DNA from: Dehalococcoidia bacterium
GTDB lineage: Bacteria; Chloroflexota; Dehalococcoidia; GIF9; AB-539-J10
Reading direction: 5' to 3'
Assembly: GCA_030606765.1 (NCBI GenBank)
Contig: JAUWFX010000039.1
Location: 1 to 12,161, forward strand
Length of the DNA: 12,161 nucleotides
Below, piece by piece: positions 6,727 to 12,161 of the stretch. A program made the position numbers and the translations under genes. Numbering within the stretch: the first letter of the stretch is position 1; each line of letters starts with the position of its first letter. Under the pieces are notes generated by a model. That model saw only the letters and a program-made list of their open reading frames with translations. It did no database searches and was not told the DNA's origin.

Positions 6727-7554
6727 TTATGTCTTTATGCTTTTGTTAACCTCTTCCACTATCCTGGGCAATACCTCACCTGTCTTCCCCTGGATTAAAT
6801 AGTCTGATACGCCTTCGTGGGTGAGCGGCGTAGGGTCAGCATTCACCTCTATTATCTTCACATTAGCCTTATGCCCCATTACATCCAAGCCCGTGACTAA
6901 TCTACCCGAATGAAATCTTGCCATCCTGGGCAGGTTGGCAAAAGGATAAACCACTGCTGATGTTCCGCAGATAAGCATCAAATCACATCCCAAAGCTTCT
7001 TTCTCCGATTCTTCCATGACGTCTGAAGGTATCGGCTCCTTGAAGTGAACCACATCATCCTTCAGGACAGCACCACATTTGCAGCGAGGCGGAAGCTCAT
7101 CCAGGGAGACTTCTTCCCAGGCAAACCTTGAGCCGCAAGAAATACACCTCAGCGCATTGACACTGCCGTGATATTCTAAAACCCTCTTACTCCCCGCCTT
7201 TTTATGTAAACCATCAATGTTTTGTGTGATTACGCACCTTAGTATCCCCAGAGCTTCGAGCTCAGCCAGAGCATAGTGACCTGGATTTGGTTTAGCCTGC
7301 CTGATTTGTTCATGAAACGTCCCGTATGTCCCCCGCAACCCCAGTATTTCCTCCCAGTATGCCCTGGGGTTGTTCAGGAAAAGCTCGTATCTTTGATAAG
7401 CCTTAGCCTCTGCTTCTTTATTCGTGGTCCAGATGCCCTTTGGTCCCCTGAAATCAGGTATTTCTGATTCGGTTGACATGCCCGCTCCGGTTAATGCAAC
7501 GGCATATTTACTTCCCGCCAAGTCCTTTGCTGCCCGCTTAACTAAATTCTCCAT
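6727..7554 (-). CDS. Sir2-family NAD-dependent protein deacylase (sirtuin)
   Basis: Sirtuins remove acyl groups from lysines at the expense of NAD, releasing nicotinamide and O-acyl-ADP-ribose. With ATG at 7552-7554 (site GGGGG just upstream) the protein has 275 residues; TTG 7566 and GTG 7560 are in-frame alternatives adding up to four residues. NAD-binding motifs are GAGMSTESEIPDFRG (23-37) and QNIDGLH (111-117). The catalytic base is H129 (LEYHGS). The zinc site is C137, C140, C158 and C160 (CISC and CKC). CGTSAVVYP (196-204) closes the Rossmann part. Two oddities: the substrate loop reads FKEPIP (171-176) where FGExxP is usual, and about 13 extra residues occur around 213-231. It lies 68 nt downstream of the rtcA-like gene in the same direction, so it is probably co-transcribed with it. 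CobB or NpdA would be the usual name; acyl preference cannot be read from the sequence. Confidence 0.93.
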   Translation of the reverse strand: MENLVKRAAKDLAGSKYAVALTGAGMSTESEIPDFRGPKGIWTTNKEAEAKAYQRYELFLNNPRAYWEEILGLRGTYGTFHEQIRQAKPNPGHYALAELEALGILRCVITQNIDGLHKKAGSKRVLEYHGSVNALRCISCGSRFAWEEVSLDELPPRCKCGAVLKDDVVHFKEPIPSDVMEESEKEALGCDLMLICGTSAVVYPFANLPRMARFHSGRLVTGLDVMGHKANVKIIEVNADPTPLTHEGVSDYLIQGKTGEVLPRIVEEVNKSIKT

Positions 7555-7622
7555 ATTCACCCCCAAAACACTACTATTGTGGCAAAATCCACCTTGTCTG
7601 CCAGACTCATCCTAAACATCCT

Positions 7623-8657
7623 TCAGGCGAAGCCAATCCCCTCTATCTCCAGGAGATTTCCATTAACCTTTGTTCTGGCACCAAGAAATTCCTCGACCAA
7701 CCACAGGTTTGTCTCCACATGTTCAGCAATGCAGGGGACCGAATACCTTGTAACCCCCTCGGCTAAGCCAGCATAGATTATGAGTTGGTCTGCGATATAT
7801 CTATCAACTGCGGCGCCAGTTTTAACATCTTCTATAAACCTTTCAGCCACATATCTTCCTATGGATTCCGAGCTCCTGCCTGACCTCCCTGCCCTGTCGA
7901 AACCCATCCGGCTACCCAGGCTCGTCTCGGCATATATCGCCAGGGCTGCTCCTTCCTGAAAAGAGCTTTCGTCCTCGATTTTCTCAATCTCTGCTTTATA
8001 CCCATAAAATTTTAATACCCTCTGACATTCCGCTGCCATCCTCTGGCTTACCCTCTTTTCTTTCAAATGCGAGGAAAGCGCTATGCCTTTGATACTGAAA
8101 ATCTCCCCCTGCTCGCTAAGATTTAACGGCTTCAATTTCCCCACTGGCTCAACTCTAACTTCTATAATCCCACCGCCTCTTGGCACATAACCAGGACGGA
8201 TTATGTCAAGTTCAGCACGAACACCCATTCGCTTTAGAAACGGAAGCAAAACAAACTTCATATGATAAGCCGAAGGGGCAAAATCCTGAAACAGCCCGCC
8301 TTCCAGCCTGAATTTAGAGGGCTTTCGGGCAAAGCAAGCCAAAGGCAAAAGCGTCTGGGCCATCATGATGGTTGAGCCCGCCGTCCCTATATCCCAGCTG
8401 TACTCTCCTCCATTGAACCTTTCTCTGGGTGTGTAGGTAATCTCCTTAGAGCCCACCGCAGCATTGTCCACCACCCCATGGCACATCTCCTGGCAAGCCT
8501 GCACCACTTTAAGATGCTGCGCCCTCAGCCCTGGCTTATCCCTGCCAGCCCTGATATTTTCTATCCTTATTTCCTTGCCCAGCAGGCTAGCCAGGGCTAC
8601 AGAATAACGAACTATCGTCCCACTCCCCAACTTCGCCCCACCATCTATGGTTATCAT
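7623..8657 (-). CDS. rtcA: RNA 3'-terminal phosphate cyclase (RtcA-like), variant active-site loop
   Basis: RtcA converts RNA 3'-phosphate ends to 2',3'-cyclic phosphates through a covalent His-AMP intermediate and can also adenylylate 5'-phosphate DNA ends. The 344 residues match family length. Motifs: IRAGRDKPGLRAQHL (35-49), the GTAGSTIMMAQTLLP region (91-105), RPGYVPRGGG (154-163), and the nucleophile H313 in AEHVETN (311-317). The N-terminal loop reads IDGGAKLGSGTIVR instead of the common GEGGGQ type, so the Glu and Gln that contact metal and nucleotide in the E. coli enzyme appear replaced by L10 and T14. This alignment is from memory. ATG 8655-8657 has no Shine-Dalgarno; an in-frame TAA is five codons upstream, so no longer start exists. 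A TAATAT hexamer about 14-19 nt before the ATG could be a -10 giving a very short or leaderless mRNA. The sirtuin follows in the same direction. No rtcB or archease gene is adjacent. Confidence 0.88.
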   Translation of the reverse strand: MITIDGGAKLGSGTIVRYSVALASLLGKEIRIENIRAGRDKPGLRAQHLKVVQACQEMCHGVVDNAAVGSKEITYTPRERFNGGEYSWDIGTAGSTIMMAQTLLPLACFARKPSKFRLEGGLFQDFAPSAYHMKFVLLPFLKRMGVRAELDIIRPGYVPRGGGIIEVRVEPVGKLKPLNLSEQGEIFSIKGIALSSHLKEKRVSQRMAAECQRVLKFYGYKAEIEKIEDESSFQEGAALAIYAETSLGSRMGFDRAGRSGRSSESIGRYVAERFIEDVKTGAAVDRYIADQLIIYAGLAEGVTRYSVPCIAEHVETNLWLVEEFLGARTKVNGNLLEIEGIGFA

Positions 8658-8743
8658 GTTGAGGTAATATTAGTTATCGTATTCATTGATACTGACGGAA
8701 GACCATCTTCTTTCAAATACTATCTACTGAATTTGGCAAACAA

Positions 8744-9271
8744 TCAAACTTGATTATTATCGAAGTAATCTATAACCTGATTAACCATCTTAAAATAACT
8801 AGGGAATATTCTTAAATTAACATAAGCATCTTCTCTTGTGACTTTAGGTGGTTTTTCTTGAGGATGCCCCAAATCGTTCCTCTGACAGCGAATAAAATCG
8901 AAGATGGAAGCGAGCATAATATTAACATTATCAGGCAGTGGTCGAGGCGATTCGCTTTGCATTGCTTGAATTTTATTCAAAACCCAATCCATTTTCGGTT
9001 TCATTGCACTCTTGTCTAATATCTTTTGGAACTTAGATTTTTCGGTTGTATCAGCGATTGCATTAAGAAGAGAACCACACAAAAGTTGGAAGGTGCGTTC
9101 TGATGCAACACCTAACATTACGACAGATGCAATTAAACTACCTCTTGTAAAACAATTCAGACTCTCCGCTAAATACGACTCAACTGTTGAATCAAGACTT
9201 GGCGTCTCATTGCGGAAGCGTTCCAGATAACCCGTGGGATCGTGTGGAAGAAATTCTCCCTCAATAAGCAC
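8744..9271 (-). CDS. HEPN-like protein, C-terminal part of an amber-interrupted gene
   Basis: This open frame gives 175 residues from a GTG at 9269-9271. The sequence is all-helical and contains CQRNDLGHP (129-137), whose R131-x4-H136 matches the Rx4-6H signature of HEPN-fold RNases and related DUF4145-like proteins. VMLGVASERTFQLL (51-64) resembles the core helix of such proteins. The GTG is probably not a natural gene start: the reading frame continues without a break upstream, except for one TAG at 9281-9283, into the 93-codon frame at 9281-9562. The junction reads as one protein (...NPNLPFFHITD-stop-GGRVLIEGEFLPHDP...). The part here could still be made by reinitiation, since the TAG is 3 codons from the GTG and GGGCGG lies between. 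No membrane segment is seen. RNase activity is inferred from the motif only. Confidence 0.7.
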   Translation of the reverse strand: MLIEGEFLPHDPTGYLERFRNETPSLDSTVESYLAESLNCFTRGSLIASVVMLGVASERTFQLLCGSLLNAIADTTEKSKFQKILDKSAMKPKMDWVLNKIQAMQSESPRPLPDNVNIMLASIFDFIRCQRNDLGHPQEKPPKVTREDAYVNLRIFPSYFKMVNQVIDYFDNNQV

Positions 9272-9283
9272 CCTTCCGCCCTA
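9272..9283 (-). other. In-frame amber codon joining two halves of one reading frame
   Basis: Minus-strand reading is GAT TAG GGC GGA AGG GTG CTT. The TAG (9281-9283) and the downstream frame are in register: the distance from ATG 9562 to GTG 9271 is 291 nt, or 97 codons. Removing the stop gives one 273-codon gene (8744-9562). A tyrosine codon (TAT/TAC) at this place would need only one base change. Options are a nonsense mutation, a base error in the assembly, stop readthrough, or a genuine split into two coupled proteins. Confidence 0.8.
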
Positions 9284-9562
9284 ATCAGTGATGTGGAAGA
9301 AAGGTAAATTAGGATTGCCAACATTTAAACCTGGTGCAACCACACCTTGTATCATAAATTCCCATAGCACATCTTGGGCAAGAAATACTAATCTTCGTCT
9401 ACCATGCACTGGGTCACCAACATATTCGACGAACCTGTCAAATCCTGAGCCAGAATGATCATACTGGTTCCAATCTCTATCGTTTCTTAGTCTCTCTAGT
9501 ACTATAGCCCTTGCTAATTCTAAGCCACCTTCTTCGTTAGGATCAAAATTTATTTTGCCCAT
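9281..9562 (-). CDS. N-terminal part of the amber-interrupted HEPN-like gene
   Basis: 93 residues from ATG 9560-9562, with AAGGGA a few nt upstream as ribosome site. I do not recognise a named domain. The segment is acidic at the start (MGKINFDPNEEGGLELARAI), then contains a helical and possibly winged-helix-like stretch (RRRLVFLAQDVLWEFMIQGVVAPG, 55-78) and ends NPNLPFFHITD. Ending at TD followed by GGRVL across the stop is what an uninterrupted protein would show, so this is best read as the first third of a 272-residue protein with the HEPN-like part at its C terminus. It lies 65 nt downstream of the TIR gene and in the same direction, so it is likely in the same transcript. Whether a functional protein is made depends on the TAG. 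Confidence 0.65.
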   Translation of the reverse strand: MGKINFDPNEEGGLELARAIVLERLRNDRDWNQYDHSGSGFDRFVEYVGDPVHGRRRLVFLAQDVLWEFMIQGVVAPGLNVGNPNLPFFHITD

Positions 9563-9627
9563 TTATCCCTTAAACCTGCGAAGGCTCTTTTAATGAAATC
9601 TTCAGCACGTATCATCGTTTATGCTCT

Positions 9628-10116
9628 TTACCTTCCACGCGAAGAAACTGCCGCCAAAGCCATCAAACCTAACGCAAAGGCTGCTATTCCAAGAATTACC
9701 TTATTCCTTTCTTCCTCCTCCCTTCGCACTGCCCTTTCCTTTAAGAAATATGCTACTCTACTTATGGCATCGGTAGGATCATATCTACTAAAGGGAATAT
9801 ACTCTACGCCTTGTAAGAATCCCTTTGGCTTGACTACTCCCTCTTCCACTATGGGAACTACAAGTTTTCCACCCTTCACCGCATATCCTACTTCTTGATT
9901 GACAAAATCAGACCTATTGGCATTCGCCGTTAGAATGGCAATAAAGCAGTCACAGTTATCAATCGCTTCGGCAACTTTGCTTGGAAACGGGATGCCTGGT
10001 GTTGGATAAAATTCGGCGACATAGGCCTCCAATCCCTCCCTCCATAGCCATGTGTACAATTCGTAAACTATGTCCATGTCGGCAGTACTGTGGCTTATAA
10101 AGACCCTAAATGCCAT
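9628..10116 (-). CDS. Tail-anchored TIR-domain protein
   Basis: The 162-residue protein is a TIR domain (residues 3-~125) followed by a charged linker (RREEEER, 131-137) and one hydrophobic helix (about 140-157) with only a five-residue tail, so the TIR domain should face the cytoplasm from a tail anchor. TIR features are the opening strand FRVFISHS (3-10), GLEAYVAEF (28-36), the CDCFIAILTANA strand (55-66) and SDFVNQEVGYAV (69-80), in which E75 occupies the place of the catalytic glutamate of NAD-cleaving TIR domains. KLVVPIVEEG (84-93) forms the next strand. ATG 10114-10116 has AGGAGG 6 nt upstream; the GTG at 10119 is too close to that site. It is 39 nt downstream of the methyltransferase gene. 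Bacterial TIR proteins often act as NAD-depleting or signalling defence effectors; this role is inferred here. Confidence 0.85.
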   Translation of the reverse strand: MAFRVFISHSTADMDIVYELYTWLWREGLEAYVAEFYPTPGIPFPSKVAEAIDNCDCFIAILTANANRSDFVNQEVGYAVKGGKLVVPIVEEGVVKPKGFLQGVEYIPFSRYDPTDAISRVAYFLKERAVRREEEERNKVILGIAAFALGLMALAAVSSRGR

Positions 10117-10155
10117 CACCTACCTCCTATCTTTTCCAAACCCTAGCAATTTCAG

Positions 10156-11025
10156 TCATTTTTCCCTATCTACCTCATTAAGTTCATTTGCCTTAATAAA
10201 TTCTAAATCAACCTTGTTAAAAAGAGCTGATCCCTCCCTCTGCAAGCGTTTCAAAGCCATTTGGCAATACTCAGGATCAATCTCAACACCAATGCTATTC
10301 CTATCACCTTTCATGGCAGCGAGTATCGTTGTTCCTGTACCACAAAAGGGGTCGAGAACGGTATCCCCCCAGAAAGAAAACATCCTAACAAGTCTATAAG
10401 CTAACTCAAATGGAAAGGGAGCAGGGTGGTTTTTTGTTGACGCTCCTGGAATGTCCCAAATCTGTTGAAACCATGCTTCGTATTCTTTTTTCCCAATCAT
10501 GCTTAATCGGCGCTGTTCCATGGTTGGTTTGCGGTAACCCCCCGGTTTACGTTGCATAAGGATAAATTCAATGTCATTTTTAATGATAGCATTAGGTTCA
10601 TAAGGTTTGCCGAAAAACTTAGTGCCATTATTAACTTCATAGGTTGCTTTAGCAATCTTATACCAAATAATGGGATTCAAATTGTCAAACCCCATTTTTC
10701 TGCAAGAGACAGCGATATCAGCGTGAAGAGGAACTACAACATGTCTGCCATGTTTTCGTCGTGAAAGACATACATCTCCAACAACACAAACTAATCTTCC
10801 GCCAGGAACAAGAATCCTATAGCAATGCTGCCAAACCTTTGATAGCTCGCCTATAAACGTATCATAGTCTTCAATGTGTCCCATTTGACTAGGATGTTCA
10901 CGATACCTTTTGAGCACCCAATAAGGTGGTGAAGTAACAACTAAGTGAATACTCTCATCGGGGATAAAGTTGAGGTCACGTGCATCCCCTTGAAGTAAAC
11001 GATGCCGAGTTTTTTGATTGCTCAT
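10156..11025 (-). CDS. Site-specific DNA methyltransferase (SPPY type, beta class)
   Basis: The enzyme would transfer a methyl group from S-adenosylmethionine to an exocyclic amino group in DNA, protecting sites from the adjacent nuclease. Catalytic motif IV TSPPYW (31-36) precedes the SAM-binding motif I DPFCGTGTT (225-233), the order of beta-class enzymes; SPPY is more typical of N4-cytosine methylation but does not exclude N6-adenine. GVEIDPEYCQMALKRL (246-261) is the expected strand and helix after motif I. The central part (about 95-205) should hold the target-recognition region. Length, 289 residues, is normal for a type II enzyme. ATG at 11023-11025 overlaps the TGA of the upstream gene (ATGA); the AAGGAG directly before the ATG is too close to be ideal, so coupled translation is likely. 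The recognition sequence cannot be read from the protein. Confidence 0.92.
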   Translation of the reverse strand: MSNQKTRHRLLQGDARDLNFIPDESIHLVVTSPPYWVLKRYREHPSQMGHIEDYDTFIGELSKVWQHCYRILVPGGRLVCVVGDVCLSRRKHGRHVVVPLHADIAVSCRKMGFDNLNPIIWYKIAKATYEVNNGTKFFGKPYEPNAIIKNDIEFILMQRKPGGYRKPTMEQRRLSMIGKKEYEAWFQQIWDIPGASTKNHPAPFPFELAYRLVRMFSFWGDTVLDPFCGTGTTILAAMKGDRNSIGVEIDPEYCQMALKRLQREGSALFNKVDLEFIKANELNEVDREK

Positions 11026-11843
11026 CTCCTTGACACCCTAAGAGTTGAAAGAAGCATTCTAACAGCGTTTTCAATGGACTCTTTTGCCTCGGATGCAAAG
11101 ACAACGCCCTCTATGTTATCTGAACGGAGGCGATTCTGGATGTTTATATGTTCTTCAATAAAAGGATAATAAACAACAGCGCCAAATTTGCTACTCGGAA
11201 AAGCTGACTTTAGCTTAGCAGCTTTATTGGCGATTTCATCACAGCGCTTATGAATGTCTCTTCTGGCTTCAATTCTTTTTATATCTATTCCAACTTTAAC
11301 ATCGCCTGACTTTGGACTAGCAGCATCCAACTCAAACTGTTCTGCCTCGACTGTGAACAATCGTTTATGAAACTGTAAACTACCAAATCGATTAAGACTT
11401 TCGATGATTATTTTCTCCCAGCGTCCTTTCTCCATTCGAATTTCTTTGTCAATGAAGGCAACTCTGTCAATTTGGCTGAGTGCTGGGATTTCCAGATAGG
11501 GTGGCAAAAATGGTTTGATGTATCCAGCGATCACTTTAGCCTGGTCATCACTCAATCGGGGGCTGTAGGTGTCCACGTTCTTAATAGATAAATCCCTTTC
11601 GATTGCTCTCGCCGCAATGTTACAAGCAGCTAAAAGCGGTTTAAGAATAAGAGGGCGACTGATAATAGCTTTTGCAAGGTCAAAAGCGTTCATGCCCGAA
11701 AAGACAATGACTTCTACTTCTCGCTTCTCTATAAAGCTAGAAAATGCCTCACGCAGAGCATCCTCTATGGCTTCCTGTCGTGAATCTGCATCAGCCTTTA
11801 CCCAGCCCATATAGTCTACATGACTTCCATATTCCTCCGGCAT
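11022..11843 (-). CDS. Putative type II restriction endonuclease (PD-(D/E)XK-like)
   Basis: 273 residues, not matched to a named family by me. Two things point to a restriction nuclease. First, its stop overlaps the methyltransferase start by 4 nt. Second, residues 170-190 read FELDAASP...VKVGIDIKRIE, where D173 and D187-x-K189 fit the PD-(D/E)XK core, with E168 and the following basic helix (RRDIHKRCDEIANKAAKLKS) in keeping with that fold. The N-terminal 160 residues are helical with no recognisable motif and may bear the recognition part; RPLILKPLLAACNIAARAIE (63-82) is a strong helix. The later strand FGAVVYYPF (220-228) and EGVVFAS (245-251) suit an alpha/beta nuclease core. ATG 11841-11843 has a weak GAGAG site. 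It is the first gene of the minus-strand cassette, with a promoter-like pair at 11901-11929. Confidence 0.75.
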   Translation of the reverse strand: MPEEYGSHVDYMGWVKADADSRQEAIEDALREAFSSFIEKREVEVIVFSGMNAFDLAKAIISRPLILKPLLAACNIAARAIERDLSIKNVDTYSPRLSDDQAKVIAGYIKPFLPPYLEIPALSQIDRVAFIDKEIRMEKGRWEKIIIESLNRFGSLQFHKRLFTVEAEQFELDAASPKSGDVKVGIDIKRIEARRDIHKRCDEIANKAAKLKSAFPSSKFGAVVYYPFIEEHINIQNRLRSDNIEGVVFASEAKESIENAVRMLLSTLRVSRR

Positions 11844-11900
11844 TTTATATCTCTCACTCGATTCTAGATTATTTCATTAACCGAAATTTCACCTAACTTT

Positions 11901-11929
11901 AGTATATACGAAATTGGTTTTTTGGTCAG
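11901..11929 (-). promoter_or_regulatory. Predicted promoter of the R-M/TIR/HEPN cassette
   Basis: Minus-strand CTGACC (11924-11929, 4/6) and TATACT (11901-11906, 5/6) are separated by exactly 17 nt. The transcript would start near 11894 and have about 50 nt of leader before the endonuclease ATG. No second good promoter was seen ahead of the methyltransferase or TIR genes. Assignment is by consensus only. Confidence 0.5.
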
Positions 11930-11988
11930 TAGTCTATGCGACGAGTAATGGGCGCAGCCTTCTGTGTCAAAACTGCAATGCCGTGAGG

Positions 11989-11998
11989 ACAGCGCTGT
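11989..11998. repeat. 10-bp palindrome directly upstream of the DUF763 -10
   Basis: ACAGCGCTGT is a perfect palindrome ending 2 nt before a TATAAT (12001-12006). It sits in the spacer of the presumed promoter, where a repressor or activator could bind. A 10-bp palindrome can arise by chance, so this is a weak call. Confidence 0.25.
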
Positions 11999-12000
11999 TG

Positions 12001-12006
12001 TATAAT
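12001..12006 (+). promoter_or_regulatory. Likely -10 element of the DUF763 gene
   Basis: A perfect TATAAT lies 16 nt before the ATG at 12023. No good -35 is present 16-18 nt upstream, so an activator or an unusual -35 would be needed. The Shine-Dalgarno GGAG (12013-12016) would lie almost at the 5' end of the transcript. Confidence 0.4.
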
Positions 12007-12022
12007 ATACCTGGAGCAGGAG

Positions 12023-12154
12023 ATGTCTAGCTCGGGACAGAGGACGGGGATTGCTAATTTGCCTTTGCATTATGGCAAGGTGCCGCCGTGGCTTTTCGGG
12101 CCGATGTGCCAGCTTGCCCGAGAAGTATACGAACTCCTCGAAGAAAGAGGCTGA
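12023..12154 (+). pseudogene. Start of a DUF763-family gene, stopped after 43 codons
   Basis: ATG 12023 with GGAG 6 nt upstream opens a frame whose product contains TGIANLPLHYGKVPPWLFGP followed by LAREVYELLEE. This matches the well-conserved N terminus of DUF763 proteins (T-G-x-A-x-LPLH-G-K-x-P-x-WL, then a helix). That family normally continues for some 350 or more residues. Here the frame meets TGA at 12152-12154. Reading from about 12141 in the next frame gives KKEAEFG, which resembles the EEFG/EEYG that follows in family members from memory. A +1 frameshift, natural or a base error, is therefore possible. The window ends 7 nt later, so it cannot be settled. The function of DUF763 proteins is unknown to me. 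Confidence 0.6.
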
Positions 12155-12161
12155 ATTTGGC

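Noticed and set aside
6721..6744. ATGCTTTT repeated twice near the sirtuin stop
   Set aside because: Two 8-bp copies in a low-complexity stretch are compatible with chance; no target-site or attachment pattern is associated.
7276..7776. Three overlapping plus-strand open frames of 63-65 codons
   Set aside because: They are antisense shadows of the sirtuin and rtcA genes without ribosome sites or motifs.
9281..9283. Genome-wide reassignment of TAG (for example pyrrolysine)
   Set aside because: purF ends at a TAG exactly where the family ends and where purM takes over, so TAG works as a normal stop here. A local readthrough cannot be excluded.
11881..11923. Plus-strand hairpin plus T6 (CCGAAATTTC/GAAATTGG, then TTTTTT) as a terminator
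   Set aside because: The stem is short, AT-rich and bulged, no plus-strand gene lies upstream, and the same bases form the minus-strand promoter.
11864..12070. 68-codon minus-strand open frame between the endonuclease gene and DUF763
   Set aside because: It crosses the predicted promoters of both neighbours, shows no domain and overlaps the well-matched DUF763 start on the other strand.

Overview
The window is bacterial chromosome of moderate GC. The organism is probably an anaerobe: PurF carries the four cysteines of the oxygen-sensitive [4Fe-4S] type. Gene content (rpsO-pnp, clustered purFMH, an NAD-salvage fusion, RtcA, and a DUF763 start) would fit a Chloroflexota/Dehalococcoidia-like or related deep-branching lineage. 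That placement is inference from gene content only.

Layout. (1) 1-595, minus strand: rpsO followed 1 nt later by the 5' part of pnp, which runs off the left edge. (2) 596-712: a compact divergent promoter region. The two -35 boxes lie 4 bp apart, and a 6-bp-armed inverted repeat covers the rpsO -10. (3) 713-4692, plus strand: a tight purF-purM-purH operon with a 17-nt overlap, a 10-nt gap and strong Shine-Dalgarno sites, followed by a hairpin. (4) 4801-6652, plus strand: a small unknown gene overlapping a nicotinamidase + nicotinate phosphoribosyltransferase fusion, which predicts a one-polypeptide nicotinamide to NaMN pathway. (5) 6727-8657, minus strand: a sirtuin converging on the fusion gene and, upstream of it, an RtcA-like RNA 3'-phosphate cyclase with an altered glycine loop. 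(6) 8744-11843, minus strand, visibly more AT-rich: restriction endonuclease-like gene, SPPY DNA methyltransferase (4-nt overlap), tail-anchored TIR protein, and a HEPN-like protein whose frame is cut by one in-frame TAG. This looks like an acquired defence cassette. (7) 11844-12161: the promoter of that cassette on the minus strand and, on the plus strand, the start of a DUF763 protein that meets a stop after 43 codons.

How the genes fit together. The pur operon covers the first committed step, the AIR synthetase step and the last two steps of IMP synthesis. The centre-right part is NAD-themed. The sirtuin (and possibly the TIR protein) cleaves NAD and releases nicotinamide, and the fusion enzyme would recycle nicotinamide to NaMN. 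The most interesting candidates are the salvage fusion beside a sirtuin, the R-M + TIR + HEPN cassette with its amber-split gene, and the variant RtcA. No tRNA, rRNA, CRISPR array, IS element or riboswitch was recognised, and no gap exceeds 300 bases.
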